From contig NZ_QHLJ01000001.1 in assembly GCF_006864365.1 (NCBI RefSeq), forward strand, positions 1 through 64,000: a stretch of 64,000 nt of DNA, written 5' to 3'. This DNA is from Campylobacter sp. MIT 99-7217 (lineage in GTDB: Bacteria; Campylobacterota; Campylobacteria; Campylobacterales; Campylobacteraceae). Below, one piece after another: positions 1 through 9,589 of this stretch. The notes below the pieces were generated by a model. That model was not told the origin of the DNA. It ran no database searches and saw only the letters and a list, made by a program, of their open reading frames with translations. The position numbers were made by a program, and so were the translations under genes. Each line of letters opens with the position of its first letter. Position 1 is the stretch's first letter.

Positions 1-12
1 AAAAAAACATTT

Positions 13-1122
13 TTAAGCCTTATTTTCTTTAAAAAATATTTTTAAAAGAGGATTTTTACTTTCCTTAAAAAAGTTTTTTGGATCTTTTTTAAGTTTTTTA
101 AAAAGCCTATAAAATTTAGTATGAGAAAGCTTTGTGATGAAGGGGCTTAAAAGGCTTAAGCGTAAGCCTTTGAAATGTCCAAGTTCAAATTTATAAGCTG
201 TGTAGGCTAGGGAGTTTAGGCTGATTTGATTTTTGCTTTTATCCGGACCTTGTTTTTTGCAAAAGGCTTCAAATTCTTTGATTTGTTCATAAAAAATTTG
301 ATGATTTTTTTCTTTGTGATCAAGATAGCCGTTTTGATTTGGATTTTCATGCCAAAAATGAAGAGCATAGATCCCATAAAAAGCTCCCTCATATCCAAGC
401 AAGGAAAACAAAGCCCTAAAGCCTTTAAATTCGCTAAAATCCCAAGTCCTGCTATCATAACTTAGATCCTTTGGCAAGGCTTCAAAATAAGAGCTTTGCC
501 TTAAAAATCTAAGCAAAAACTCAAAGTCTTCATAACCATGCCCTATAAATTTATCACTAAAGCCCTTAAGTTTTAAAAAGATTTGCTTGTTATAAACGAT
601 CAAAGATGAGGCAAGAGCGAAATTTTGAATAAATCTTTTTTCCTTACTCATCAAGTCATTTTGAGCTAGGCTATCCCATGTTTTTTCATCATTTTTTTTA
701 AGTAAAGTGCTTCCTTCTTTGCTTAAATAAAGACAAGGAAGCATTAAAAATTTGTTTTCATTTTCTGCGATTTGTTTTGTTTGGATAAACTGCAAAAGCC
801 TTTGCAAAGAAAACAAAGAAAGATAACAATCCACATCTAAAAACATGATAGCTTCAGCCCTTGCATGCCTTGCTCCTAAATTTCGACACTCACCTTGTGA
901 GAAAGCACAAGAAAGTTCTTGAGCCTCATCTTTAAGATAGATATGTCCTTGTTTTAGGATCAGTTCTTTGAGTTCTGGGTGTTTTAAAGATGAAAAGCCC
1001 TCTACAAATATGAATTCCACATTTGTATCACTTGTATAGAAATTCGCCTTTTCTTCCACTCTTTCTTTGATGAAAGCCCTTTGTAAGCTCGTTCCAAAGG
1101 GAATGATAATGGAAAGTTTCAT
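13..1122 (-). CDS. Capsule-locus family 2 glycosyltransferase
   Basis: A 369-residue protein with a GT-A (family 2) fold. The N-terminus MKLSIIIPFG is the usual first beta strand, LDVDCYL near residue 95 supplies the metal-binding DxD, and GHGYEDFEFLLRF near residue 195 is the Glu-Asp acceptor/catalytic motif of GalNAc- and chondroitin-type transferases. The C-terminal 120 residues are Lys/Phe-rich without a recognised domain. It is the last gene of a tightly packed minus-strand run after kpsF (7 bp gap), so it should add a sugar to the capsule repeat unit in the cytoplasm. Donor and acceptor cannot be read from sequence. The stop codon is inside the window. Confidence 0.8.
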   Translation of the reverse strand: MKLSIIIPFGTSLQRAFIKERVEEKANFYTSDTNVEFIFVEGFSSLKHPELKELILKQGHIYLKDEAQELSCAFSQGECRNLGARHARAEAIMFLDVDCYLSLFSLQRLLQFIQTKQIAENENKFLMLPCLYLSKEGSTLLKKNDEKTWDSLAQNDLMSKEKRFIQNFALASSLIVYNKQIFLKLKGFSDKFIGHGYEDFEFLLRFLRQSSYFEALPKDLSYDSRTWDFSEFKGFRALFSLLGYEGAFYGIYALHFWHENPNQNGYLDHKEKNHQIFYEQIKEFEAFCKKQGPDKSKNQISLNSLAYTAYKFELGHFKGLRLSLLSPFITKLSHTKFYRLFKKLKKDPKNFFKESKNPLLKIFFKENKA

Positions 1123-1129
1123 AAAGCCT

Positions 1130-2074
1130 TTAAATCCTACCTATATCATAAAGTTGTATTATGCCTGCGATTTTGCCTTGATCCTTGACAACGATTTCTT
1201 TTATTTTATGCCTTAACATAAGCTCTTCAGCCTCTGTTGCCATGGCTTCAGCGTCGATTGTTTTAGGGTTTTTGCTCATGATTTCTTTTGCTTTAAAATC
1301 AAATCTTGGTTTTTCACTCGCTTTTAAAGATCTACGCAAATCCCCATCAGTGATAATACCTACAAGCTCATCATTTTCAACCACTATACAAAGTCCAAGT
1401 TTTCCACTTGTCATCACATCAACAAGCTCGTTGAAATTTGTATCCAAATGCACGATAGGAAGCTTTTTTACCATAAGATCTTTAACCTTAGTAAGAAGTT
1501 TTCTGCCTAAACTACCACCTGGGTGAAACAAAGCAAAGTCATCAGGCTTGAAATTTCTTGCTCTCATCAAAACAACAGCTATAGCATCACCCATAACAAG
1601 CGTTGCTGTGGTTGATGAGGTGGGTGCTAGTTGCAAGGGGCAAGCTTCTTGTTCAACTGAGATATTTAAAAAACAAATTCCTTGTTTTGCTAGGGTTGAG
1701 CGAGCGTTTCCGCTCATTGTTATGAGAGGAATTTTTCTTTTTTTGATAGCTGGTATGATTTTAAGCACTTCTTCTGTTTCGCCTGAGTTGGAAATTGCTA
1801 TTACCACATCATCAGTTGTTAGCATGCCAAGATCGCCGTGTAAAGCCTCGCCCGGATGCATAAAAAAGCTTGGCGTGCCTGTACTTGCCAAAGTTGCTGC
1901 TATCTTAGCGGCAATATGTCCTGATTTACCCATACCTGTGATCACACAACGCCCCTTTGCATGCAAGATCAAATCAATAGCCTTATTGAAATTTTCATCA
2001 AGTAAATTTTGTAAATTTATAATGCTGTCAGCTTCTATTTGCATGACTTCTTTGGCGATTTTGATCTTATCCAT
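1130..2074 (-). CDS. kpsF: Arabinose-5-phosphate isomerase, capsule-associated (KpsF)
   Basis: Converts ribulose-5-P to arabinose-5-P, the precursor of Kdo. An N-terminal SIS domain (residues about 30-170, with TGMGKSGHIAAK and SNSGETEE phosphosugar-binding loops) is followed by two CBS domains (about 200-314). An upstream ATG at 2089 overlaps the kpsD stop, but the ATG at 2074 is preceded by GGAGAA with 7-nt spacing and gives a start like other KpsF proteins (MDKIKIAKEV), so I prefer it. The gene lies inside the kpsM-T-E-D-F run and is probably co-transcribed. Confidence is high for family; kpsF versus kdsD naming rests on context. Confidence 0.92.
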   Translation of the reverse strand: MDKIKIAKEVMQIEADSIINLQNLLDENFNKAIDLILHAKGRCVITGMGKSGHIAAKIAATLASTGTPSFFMHPGEALHGDLGMLTTDDVVIAISNSGETEEVLKIIPAIKKRKIPLITMSGNARSTLAKQGICFLNISVEQEACPLQLAPTSSTTATLVMGDAIAVVLMRARNFKPDDFALFHPGGSLGRKLLTKVKDLMVKKLPIVHLDTNFNELVDVMTSGKLGLCIVVENDELVGIITDGDLRRSLKASEKPRFDFKAKEIMSKNPKTIDAEAMATEAEELMLRHKIKEIVVKDQGKIAGIIQLYDIGRI

Positions 2075-2088
2075 TGTGCATTTCTCCA

Positions 2089-3771
2089 TTATTTATTGAT
2101 ATTTAATACGACATTTGTTGCAATGGCGATTTGATAGACGATTTGAGTGAGCATTCCTATGATTTGTAGGTTTTGACTATCTACCTTTGGTAAAACAAGG
2201 ATAGAATCACCGGGTTTTATCTGTATGGCTGAGCTAAAAAAGCGGCTCGAGTATCTTTCAGCCTTTCCGCTTGTCCTGATGACAAGAATTTTTGACAAAT
2301 CAGCCCTATCGCTAAAATCTCCTGCTAGATTGATATAGTATTTAAGCCCCTTACCTTGAGCATGAACGAAGGCTCCTGGGAGTGAAACTTCGCCCTGAAC
2401 TAAGATGAGATTGTTTTTGTTTGGGATATTGATCACATCTTCATCTTCTAAGATGACTGATTTATAGGCATTTGGATTTTCGATAACGATTTGACCCTTT
2501 GGCTCAACCTCTTTTGCTCTTTGGATAAACTCAAGAATATTTCTTGCTTGATTTACCCTCATAGCAGCGCCTTCTGAATTTGCTGAAGGAGCTGTTAGAG
2601 CTAGTGTTTCAAGCTCTTTGAGCTGAGCTTCTATGAGTTTTTTTTGTGTTCTTGCTACACTTTTTCTAAAAACCTGCACCGAGTTCATGTCTGATTGGCT
2701 ATTTGGCTTGATGAGTTTAACAACTTCTTCTAAGCTCGTGCCTTTTCTTACTACAAAAGAGTGCAAACCACCATGTTCGCCCTCTATCTTCACGCTAATA
2801 CTTTGGGAGTTAAAATCAGGACGAAACTCTATCTCATCGCCACTATTAAGAGCCGTGTTAGCAAAGTCTTTTTTATTTACAGCCTTGATGTGAAGCTCGT
2901 GATTGTCCCCATAAGTTCTTATGATAGCACTTGTTGTAGTGGGCTTCATGCCTGCGATATTTGCAAGATCAAAAAGTGTTTTGATATCATCTTTAAGTTC
3001 AAATCTAAAAGGCTTTTGCACCTCGCCACTTGCTAGAGCATAATGCTTTAAATTTGAAACTAAGATCACATCTCCACTTCTAAAAGGAAATAAATACATC
3101 TGCCCACGCAATAAAAAATCATATAAATCAATGGTGTTAATAAGCTTATTATCCCTTAAAATTTGTATATTTCTAAAGCTTCCATAGTCTAAATTTATCC
3201 CACCTGCCTTATCGATGTATTGGATTATAGAATCAGAGCTTAGTCCTTGATAAAGTCCGGGATTATTCACATTCCCGGTTACAAAAACACTAACATTTTG
3301 ATAAGCATTCATATCTGCATAAACAAAAACATTGCTTTTATAAACCTTGCTTACACTTGCTTTGATCACGCTTAAAAGCTCGCTATTTTTTACGCCCAAA
3401 ACCCTTATCGCTCCAACTTGAGGGATAAAGATATTTCCTTGAGAATCCACGACTAAATTTCTTTCAAATTCAATCGCACCCCAAATTTTAAGGCTGATTT
3501 GATCGCCAACAGCAATTTTATAATCAGGATTATAAAGATGTTGCGTTGTTGCGATAAATTTCCCACCAAACAAATGAGAGCCAAAGACTTTAGGTGCTTG
3601 GTTGATGACTTGTGTTTGAGGATCTTGATTTGTTTGAGTGCTTGGTTGAGCTAAGGAGCTATTTTCATCATAAAGGCTTGCTTGTGCTGCTTGTGTTCCT
3701 GCAATCTGCGAGACATCAACTGCTAAGACATTTAGCATGCTTATAATGCTTATTAAAAGGATTTTTTTCAT
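2089..3771 (-). CDS. kpsD: Capsule polysaccharide export outer-membrane/periplasmic protein KpsD
   Basis: A 560-residue exported protein with a cleavable signal peptide at residues 1-18 (MKKILLISIISMLNVLAVD, no lipobox Cys). The Poly_export (Wza-like) domain begins around NPDYKIAVGDQISLKIWG (residues 80-100), followed by repeated SLBB-type beta-grasp segments (VTGNVNNPGLY, ASGEVQKPF, VQGEVSLPGAF). It forms the trans-periplasmic/outer-membrane exit for group 2 capsule together with KpsE and KpsM/T. ATG-stop overlap with kpsE (shared base at 3771) indicates translational coupling. Confidence 0.94.
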   Translation of the reverse strand: MKKILLISIISMLNVLAVDVSQIAGTQAAQASLYDENSSLAQPSTQTNQDPQTQVINQAPKVFGSHLFGGKFIATTQHLYNPDYKIAVGDQISLKIWGAIEFERNLVVDSQGNIFIPQVGAIRVLGVKNSELLSVIKASVSKVYKSNVFVYADMNAYQNVSVFVTGNVNNPGLYQGLSSDSIIQYIDKAGGINLDYGSFRNIQILRDNKLINTIDLYDFLLRGQMYLFPFRSGDVILVSNLKHYALASGEVQKPFRFELKDDIKTLFDLANIAGMKPTTTSAIIRTYGDNHELHIKAVNKKDFANTALNSGDEIEFRPDFNSQSISVKIEGEHGGLHSFVVRKGTSLEEVVKLIKPNSQSDMNSVQVFRKSVARTQKKLIEAQLKELETLALTAPSANSEGAAMRVNQARNILEFIQRAKEVEPKGQIVIENPNAYKSVILEDEDVINIPNKNNLILVQGEVSLPGAFVHAQGKGLKYYINLAGDFSDRADLSKILVIRTSGKAERYSSRFFSSAIQIKPGDSILVLPKVDSQNLQIIGMLTQIVYQIAIATNVVLNINK

Positions 3772-4976
3772 CAGTATTTATGCTCCTCTATGATCGTTCT
3801 AATAAGTTTTAAAACCCCAAATACAAGGCTTAAGACTACAAAGATAGTGATGATATTATAAATTTTCTTAGGATACTCAGCACTTTGTGGCAAGGTTGGA
3901 GCTTGCACGATGACTAAGTGTTTGATCTTTCTTATCGTCTCAATCCTTGTTGTTTCATAAGCCTTAAGGGCTGCTTCATACGCACTTTGAGCAAAGCCTA
4001 CTTCGATTTTGAGGCTTTCAAAATCAGCAGCGAGATTGTTTAATTTTTGCGTTTGTTCGTTTAAAGATATGATTTGAGCCTTTTCTTTTTCAAGTTGGGC
4101 TTTTAAAGCTTTGATCTCAGCTTTTAAGATACTTAATTGAGGGGCGTTATCTTGGATATAGCTTTGCATGGCTAAAAGTTCTGCTTCTTTTGTGGCTATT
4201 TTACTTTCCATTTCGGTTAAAAAACTGCTTCTGCCCTTTGCTTCTTGTGAGGGATCAAAGACCCCATGTTCATTTTGAAAGACGATAAGTTTATTTGAAG
4301 CTTCTTGGTATTTTTCTTTATATTTGATAAGCTCGCTTTCGGCAAAGTTTAGATCCTCTCTTGCACTTTTATGAGAAAGTTCGTTGATAAATCTTTCACT
4401 TTCTTTAAGTATAGCACCTGCTATAAGCCTTGCTTGCTCAGGCGTAAATCCTTCTACTTGTATATTTAAAAGAGCATTATCTTCTGTGATTTTGATGCGG
4501 TCTTTGTAATACCTCACAAATTTATCTTCATTAGCACTAGGGCTTAGAGAAAAGAAAAAATCGAGCTTTTGTGCCTCATAAATTTGACGAATATTAATCT
4601 CTTTTTCTAAAACCCTGAGCATATCAGGAGATAAAATATAGGTTCTAAGATAATTTACATCATCATTTGAGCTTAAACTTGAACCACCAAGTAAAGAGCC
4701 AAGCCCGGAAATTGCTATACCTGAACTTTGTTCGCTTGATTTAACCGTAACAGCTGTTTCACTGACAAAACGATCAGCTGCGATGAAAGTATAATAAATC
4801 ACAACCAAAATCATAAAAAAAATCACAGCCTTAAAGCTTCCTAGCATGAAAAGTTCTTTAAGTTTTTGAGCAAGGCTAGTTTGTTTTATGGTTTGAAAAG
4901 TGGTTGCTCCACCCTTTTTTAAATTTCTAAAGTTTTGCACAACTTCTTTTCGGTTAAAATGAGGAAGTCTTTTCAT
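3771..4976 (-). CDS. kpsE: Capsule export inner-membrane adaptor KpsE
   Basis: A polysaccharide co-polymerase (PCP-3) type protein of 401 residues. One transmembrane segment lies at about 45-65, a long periplasmic coiled coil at about 190-340 (Glu/Lys/Leu/Ala heptads), and a second membrane segment at about 370-392. It bridges the KpsM/T ABC transporter to KpsD. The PTLPQSAEYPKK motif before the last helix is typical of Wzz/KpsE proteins. It overlaps kpsT by four bases (ATGA), in line with a single kps transcript. Confidence 0.93.
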   Translation of the reverse strand: MKRLPHFNRKEVVQNFRNLKKGGATTFQTIKQTSLAQKLKELFMLGSFKAVIFFMILVVIYYTFIAADRFVSETAVTVKSSEQSSGIAISGLGSLLGGSSLSSNDDVNYLRTYILSPDMLRVLEKEINIRQIYEAQKLDFFFSLSPSANEDKFVRYYKDRIKITEDNALLNIQVEGFTPEQARLIAGAILKESERFINELSHKSAREDLNFAESELIKYKEKYQEASNKLIVFQNEHGVFDPSQEAKGRSSFLTEMESKIATKEAELLAMQSYIQDNAPQLSILKAEIKALKAQLEKEKAQIISLNEQTQKLNNLAADFESLKIEVGFAQSAYEAALKAYETTRIETIRKIKHLVIVQAPTLPQSAEYPKKIYNIITIFVVLSLVFGVLKLIRTIIEEHKY

Positions 4977-5638
4977 TTAAGCTTTCCTTGATACACAGCT
5001 ATACCCTCATCAACATCATCATAAACATGGATATTTCCATTATCAAGTAGGACGATTTTATCGCACCATTGTTTGATTTCTTGGATATTATGAGAAACCA
5101 TGATCACTTTTGAGCTTGAAAGCCTTTCTTCGTAAAGTTTTCTACTTTTTTTAGCAAAGGCAGGATCGCCCACCGCTCCAGCTTCATCGATCAAGTAATA
5201 ATCAAAGTCAAAAGCCATGCTCAGTCCAAAGCCTATCCTTGAACGCATACCAGAACTATAAGTGCCTATAGGTTCATCAAAAAATTTACCAATTTCTGCA
5301 AAATCTTCTACAAATTTGATCTTTTCTTTGAGTTTTTGCCCTCTAAAGCCATAAACCCTAGCAACAAAGGCAACATTTTCTCTTGCTGTTAAAGCATTTT
5401 GAAAGCCTCCTCCTAAGCCAAGTGGCCAAGAGATGCGGACATTTGTGATGATTTTTCCACGATTTGGCACTTCAGCCCCACTTAGCATATTCATCAAAGT
5501 TGATTTTCCAGCCCCATTTTTACCCATAAGTCCAATGCTGCAATTATCAGGAAATTCAAAGGTAAAATCCTTGAAAACATAATGCTTCGTGCCATTGTTA
5601 AGCTGGTAAAATTTAGTGATATTATCAAGTCTTATCAT
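4973..5638 (-). CDS. kpsT: Capsule ABC transporter ATP-binding subunit KpsT
   Basis: A 221-residue ATPase that powers export of the capsule polysaccharide through KpsM. Walker A GKNGAGKST is at residues 39-47, the signature YSSGMRSR is near 128-135, and Walker B LIDEAGAVGDPAF and the H-loop SHNIQEIKQW follow. The short length and the Gly-Met variant signature are normal for the KpsT/Wzt-like capsule group. Four-base overlaps on both sides (kpsM upstream, kpsE downstream) place it in the operon. Confidence 0.95.
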   Translation of the reverse strand: MIRLDNITKFYQLNNGTKHYVFKDFTFEFPDNCSIGLMGKNGAGKSTLMNMLSGAEVPNRGKIITNVRISWPLGLGGGFQNALTARENVAFVARVYGFRGQKLKEKIKFVEDFAEIGKFFDEPIGTYSSGMRSRIGFGLSMAFDFDYYLIDEAGAVGDPAFAKKSRKLYEERLSSSKVIMVSHNIQEIKQWCDKIVLLDNGNIHVYDDVDEGIAVYQGKLK

Positions 5639-6432
5639 GGTCTTGCCGCCGATAACTCTTGTCTTTTATAATAATACACCCAAAGCCCAACAAGAAGCAG
5701 TATAAGACTTACGATGATAGGATAAAGTATATTTACACCCTCTCTTGCAGGATAATGTTCAAAATAGTTCATTTTAATGGTTTCTGTTATATGAAGCCAA
5801 GGATTGTAAAGTAAGTATTCAAATAAAGAATCAGGAACAATCCAGCTTGGATAAATGATAGCTGAACTAACATAAATCAACACAACAAAATAAGGCAGGA
5901 TAGATTTTAAAGGCTCAATGAAGTGATTAAGTATAGTAAGGCAAAGTCCTAAAGCAAAGCCTGAAAATACTAAAACTAAAAAAGCTCCATAAACTTCTAA
6001 AAAGTGATAGGGTAAGACACTAAGATGAAAAATCCAACCAACTAAAATCATTGTTAAAACAAAAATAAAAAAATAAATAAAGCTCTCAACTAAGGTTCTT
6101 GCGATAAAAACATGTATGGGTTTTACCGGTTTATAAGTAAAAAGCCCTAAATTTCCGCTGATTCCACCAAGCATTTGAGTAACTGTGCTTCGAAACATAA
6201 AATAAGGGATAATCCCTGTAGCTAAAAACATGAAGATAGATATCCCCTCTGGCATGGGAAAATGTCTATACTGCCTTATCATCGTAACAACGCTTAAGAT
6301 CACTAAAATTTGCCCCATAGGTTCGCCAATAACCCAAAAATAACCAAGCCTTCTGTTTTTACCAAAACGAGTTTTCAACTCTCGAAAAAAAAGGGCATAA
6401 ACAACATTAAACATAGCTTGATAGGCATTCAT
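5635..6432 (-). CDS. kpsM: Capsule ABC transporter permease KpsM
   Basis: An ABC-2 type permease of 265 residues with six predicted membrane helices. The conserved N-terminal amphipathic stretch ALFFRELKTRFGKNRRLGYFW contacts KpsT. It is the first gene of the minus-strand kps run, so the 182-bp divergent gap at 6433-6614 should hold the capsule export promoter. I could not single out a convincing -10/-35 pair there because the gap is very AT-rich. The protein ends with YYKRQELSAARP, a normal cytoplasmic tail. Confidence 0.95.
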   Translation of the reverse strand: MNAYQAMFNVVYALFFRELKTRFGKNRRLGYFWVIGEPMGQILVILSVVTMIRQYRHFPMPEGISIFMFLATGIIPYFMFRSTVTQMLGGISGNLGLFTYKPVKPIHVFIARTLVESFIYFFIFVLTMILVGWIFHLSVLPYHFLEVYGAFLVLVFSGFALGLCLTILNHFIEPLKSILPYFVVLIYVSSAIIYPSWIVPDSLFEYLLYNPWLHITETIKMNYFEHYPAREGVNILYPIIVSLILLLVGLWVYYYKRQELSAARP

Positions 6433-6561
6433 CTATATCTTATCCTCAAGTTGTTCCTTTGGCGTGAATTTAAGCACATTAAAATTAATAATTATAAATT
6501 TTTTTTACTTATATTTTACTTTGCTAAATTCGGAGTTTTTTTATAAATCTTTAGTATTCAT

Positions 6562-6583
6562 TTTTTTATAAAAATACCGATAT
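6562..6583 (+). promoter_or_regulatory. Candidate sigma-28 (FliA)-type promoter
   Basis: CCGATAT at 6577-6583, preceded by an A/T block, resembles the Campylobacter flagellar sigma-28 -10 box (CGATWT, from GCCGATAA). The stretch ATAAAAATACCGAT also occurs at 10993-11006. A clear -35 is not obvious here, so this is tentative. It lies 32 bp before the start at 6615. Confidence 0.4.
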
Positions 6584-6614
6584 GAGTTTTATCTTCTTAA
6601 ATCAAGGATAAAAA

Positions 6615-7181
6615 ATGCAAGTTGAAGCAAGTAAAAATCAAAATTTCGGTTTTTCTTATACCACAAGTACCGGAAAAAGTTTATCTCTTTCCATGTTTGA
6701 TAACAAAAGTGCCTCAGCTAGTCAAGATGAAAACTCAAAAAGTTTAAGTCTAAGACATGAATATGGCTTTAGTTTTTCTTTTCAAGGCTCTAAGCTCACT
6801 GAAGATGATGTGAGCGAGATCAAAAATGCCATGAAAGAAATAGAGCCTATCTTAAACGAATTTATGCAAAATAGCAAGGTTGGCGAGCTAAAACCAAAGG
6901 ATTTTATCCAAAATGCTATGCAAATTGCAAATCTTTTGCCAAGTAGCGAAGATGAAAACAAGCAAAATGCAACCCTAAATAATCTTGTTAATTTAATGGA
7001 CAACACCCTAAAACAACACCAAGGTGGCATTCAAAGCGAGAATGTAAATTTACTTGAAGATACTAAAAAGCTTTTTGAAGAGGTTTTAAAGCAAATTCAA
7101 GAAAAACTTGAGGCACAAAAGAAAGAGCTTGAGGAAAAAAATTCGCAAAAAGGCGAAAATCAATTCGATTTTTATGTTTGA
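6615..7181 (+). CDS. Conserved hypothetical protein, possibly flagellum co-regulated
   Basis: A 188-residue acidic protein with no signal peptide or membrane segment. The first 60 residues are Ser/Asn/Gln-rich (repeated SLS patches and a FSFSFQG element), as in low-complexity N-termini of flagellar-exported proteins. Residues about 75-175 are predicted helical, ending in a Glu/Lys/Gln coiled coil. I do not recognise a domain. The position between kpsM and dut matches a Campylobacter conserved hypothetical seen at this place in C. jejuni. A sigma-28-like box upstream suggests expression with flagellar genes; this is inference. Confidence 0.7.
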   Translation: MQVEASKNQNFGFSYTTSTGKSLSLSMFDNKSASASQDENSKSLSLRHEYGFSFSFQGSKLTEDDVSEIKNAMKEIEPILNEFMQNSKVGELKPKDFIQNAMQIANLLPSSEDENKQNATLNNLVNLMDNTLKQHQGGIQSENVNLLEDTKKLFEEVLKQIQEKLEAQKKELEEKNSQKGENQFDFYV

Positions 7182-7222
7182 TATTTTATAATTGTGTTTA
7201 AATTTTAAAACGAGGATCAAAC

Positions 7223-7912
7223 ATGACTTATGCACAAATTGTTCAAAGTATGCTCGAGCTTCAACAAAGGCTTAATGACGAAACCAACGGCGTTGGCTGG
7301 GAAGATGGCTACACGAAAGAAGGCAAGCTCATCAGCTTTAGAAGGTGCATTTATATGGAATGTGCTGAGCTTATGGACTCTTTTGCATGGAAGCATTGGA
7401 AGAGCATAAAAAACCCTACGAATTGGCAAAATGTGCGTATTGAAATCGTCGATATCTGGCATTTTATCTTAAGCTTACTTTTAGAAGAATATAAAAGGAA
7501 AAACCCAGATAAAGAATTTATCGCTAAAGAAGTCATTAGCGTGGGTTCTTTTAATGATTTTTGTAAAGAGACAAGTAAGCCAAATGATGAAGATATTTAC
7601 GGCGTTTTAAATGATATAGAGCTTATCATTCATAAGTGCAGTGGCTTTGGCTTTGATCTTGGAGAGCTTTTATCGGCGTATTTTATCCTTGCTATTAAAT
7701 GTGGCTTAAATCTTGAAACCCTTTATAAAACTTATATCGGTAAAAATGTGCTTAATGCCTTTAGGCAAAATCACGGCTATAAAGATGGCTCATATAAAAA
7801 AGTGTGGAATGGCAAAGAAGATAACGAAGTTTTAAGCGAAATTTTAGAAAACGAGCTTGAGTATGACGCCATTTATCAAAGCTTAGAAAAAGCCTATAAA
7901 AACGCAAAATGA
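7223..7912 (+). CDS. dut: Dimeric all-alpha dUTP diphosphatase
   Basis: Hydrolyses dUTP to dUMP and PPi, keeping uracil out of DNA and feeding thymidylate synthesis. The MazG-like all-alpha dimeric dUTPase/dUDPase architecture is visible: YMECAELMDSFAWKHWK (about 45-60) and EIVDIWHFILS (about 76-86) give the Glu and Asp metal ligands, with FGFDLGELL and NVLNAFRQNHGYKDGSYKK in the C-terminal half binding nucleotide. This is the Campylobacter/trypanosome-type enzyme, not the trimeric beta form. The next gene overlaps its stop by four bases. Confidence 0.92.
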   Translation: MTYAQIVQSMLELQQRLNDETNGVGWEDGYTKEGKLISFRRCIYMECAELMDSFAWKHWKSIKNPTNWQNVRIEIVDIWHFILSLLLEEYKRKNPDKEFIAKEVISVGSFNDFCKETSKPNDEDIYGVLNDIELIIHKCSGFGFDLGELLSAYFILAIKCGLNLETLYKTYIGKNVLNAFRQNHGYKDGSYKKVWNGKEDNEVLSEILENELEYDAIYQSLEKAYKNAK

Positions 7913-8649
7913 AAGAAGTTTTAAGCCTCGCACTTAGGGATTTTTTTACGAAAAAATTTCTTAAATTTGCCTTTTTGCCTTTGTTTTTAAGCTTTATTTT
8001 GCTTGCGATTTTAGCTTTTTTTGGCTTTCATTTTTTGCTTGATTATTTTGATAGCTTGTTTGCAAGCAGTGATCAAAGCGGAGTTTTAGCGTGGATTTAT
8101 AGCTTTGCTTTCGTGCAAATTTTGCTTGTGATTTTAAGTTTTTTATCTGCTTCTTTTATCGTGGTTTTTGCCTCGGTTTTTTTGGCGATTTTCATCGTTT
8201 CTTTTTTAACCCCCTTAATTTCAAAAGAAATCAACGCCAAATACTATCACCACGAGCTTAGAGGGGAAGTAAGCTTTTTTAAAGCCTTACAAAAAATGCT
8301 TTGGATATTTTGTAAATTTATTTTCTTTTTTGCTTGTGCTAGCGTGCTTTTGCTTGTGCCTTTTGTGAATTTGTTTATTTATTATGTGGTGATTTACTAT
8401 CTTTTTCATAAGCTTTTGATCTTAGATGTGGCAAGTAGCGTGCTTAACAAAGCAGAATTTGAACACTTTTATTTAAAAACTACGCCCTTAGAGTTTAAAT
8501 TTGCAACGCTTTGCTTTTATTTGCTCTCATCAGTGCCATTTTTTGGGCTGTTTTTGCAAGTTTTTTATGTGATTTTCCTTACTCATCTTTTTTATCAAAA
8601 AGTTCTTGATCTTAAACCCTTGCAAACTGCACAAAATCAGCTATCTTAA
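7909..8649 (+). CDS. EI24/CysZ-family integral membrane protein
   Basis: A 246-residue very hydrophobic protein with about six membrane helices, beginning FTKKFLKFAFLPLFLSF. The size and the central loop before a paired helix resemble the EI24 domain family (which includes CysZ, a sulfate permease). No substrate can be assigned. It overlaps dut by four bases (ATGA). At its 3' end it runs convergently into tilS with a 38-bp overlap, so both stop codons lie inside the other gene. Confidence 0.75.
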   Translation: MKEVLSLALRDFFTKKFLKFAFLPLFLSFILLAILAFFGFHFLLDYFDSLFASSDQSGVLAWIYSFAFVQILLVILSFLSASFIVVFASVFLAIFIVSFLTPLISKEINAKYYHHELRGEVSFFKALQKMLWIFCKFIFFFACASVLLLVPFVNLFIYYVVIYYLFHKLLILDVASSVLNKAEFEHFYLKTTPLEFKFATLCFYLLSSVPFFGLFLQVFYVIFLTHLFYQKVLDLKPLQTAQNQLS

Positions 8650-9589
8650 GCCCTTTTTCAAACAAAAAGCTTCTTAAAAAGGGCGGAATTTTGGCTTTTC
8701 TACACTCTTCTTTAAATTTTTTGGGCATTTTTTCATTTTTTAAAAACTCAAAAACAAAAGCCTTTCCCTCATAAAAGCAAAGTGCGATTTTACCACTCAT
8801 TACGCAGTCTTTTTTCATCATTTGCTTTCTTTGTTTAAAAGAAAGCAAAATTCCTTTTTGCTTAAAAGCCTTTGCGATAATGCTAGCATTTAAAGCACAT
8901 TTTAAAATCCCCTCAAACTCGCTTAAATTCTCATCTAAAAGTGCTTTTAAATCCTCATTTAAATACTCAAAACTTTTCTTCGCTCCACTTGAAAAATGCT
9001 CTAAAAACTCGTTTGCAAAATGCTTTCTAAAAAAATTCCGCTTAAATTTCTCATCAGCATTGCTCTCATCTTCAAAAAAATGAATTTTATTTTGCTTTAA
9101 AAAGGCGTAAATTTCGCTCTTTGGCGTGTAAAGCAAGGGTCTTAAAAGAGTGTAGGATTTTCTTTTTTCAAGCTCTTTCATTCCCAAAAGCTCCAAAAGC
9201 CCAGCACCCTTGCTAAATTGCATCAAAAACCACTCAAATTGATCATTAAGCTGATGTGCTAAGATCAAGTTTTCATAGCCTTTTTGGACGCAAATTTGCT
9301 CAAAAAAATCATATCTAAACGCACGCGCATTGCTTTCAAAATTGTTTTGAAAAAAGGGTGCTTGTGTGCTAAAAATTTTTTTCTTAAATTTAAGGGCAAG
9401 TTTTTTGGCTTCAAGTTCTTCAGTATCGGCATTTAAACGCATTTTGTAATTAATCATAGCCAAATCAAAAGCAATATCAAGCCTCGTTAAAAGATAAAAA
9501 AGTGCGGTAGAATCGCTACCATAAGAAAAAGCAAGCAGATTTTTGCCCTTTTTAAGCTCTTTTAAAACCTCGGCATTAATGTTAATCAT
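8612..9589 (-). CDS. tilS: tRNA(Ile)-lysidine synthase
   Basis: ATP-dependent formation of lysidine at C34 of tRNA-Ile(CAU), needed to read AUA codons. The PP-loop is SYGSDST (residues 22-28), slightly different from the usual SGGxDS because of the Tyr. [16 protein letters not shown] (about 110-125) and the Arg-Pro-Leu element [13 protein letters not shown] are family hallmarks. The protein is 325 residues, the short form found in epsilonproteobacteria. It starts within the last bases of rimO (8-base overlap). Confidence 0.9.
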   Translation of the reverse strand: MININAEVLKELKKGKNLLAFSYGSDSTALFYLLTRLDIAFDLAMINYKMRLNADTEELEAKKLALKFKKKIFSTQAPFFQNNFESNARAFRYDFFEQICVQKGYENLILAHQLNDQFEWFLMQFSKGAGLLELLGMKELEKRKSYTLLRPLLYTPKSEIYAFLKQNKIHFFEDESNADEKFKRNFFRKHFANEFLEHFSSGAKKSFEYLNEDLKALLDENLSEFEGILKCALNASIIAKAFKQKGILLSFKQRKQMMKKDCVMSGKIALCFYEGKAFVFEFLKNEKMPKKFKEECRKAKIPPFLRSFLFEKGLKIADFVQFARV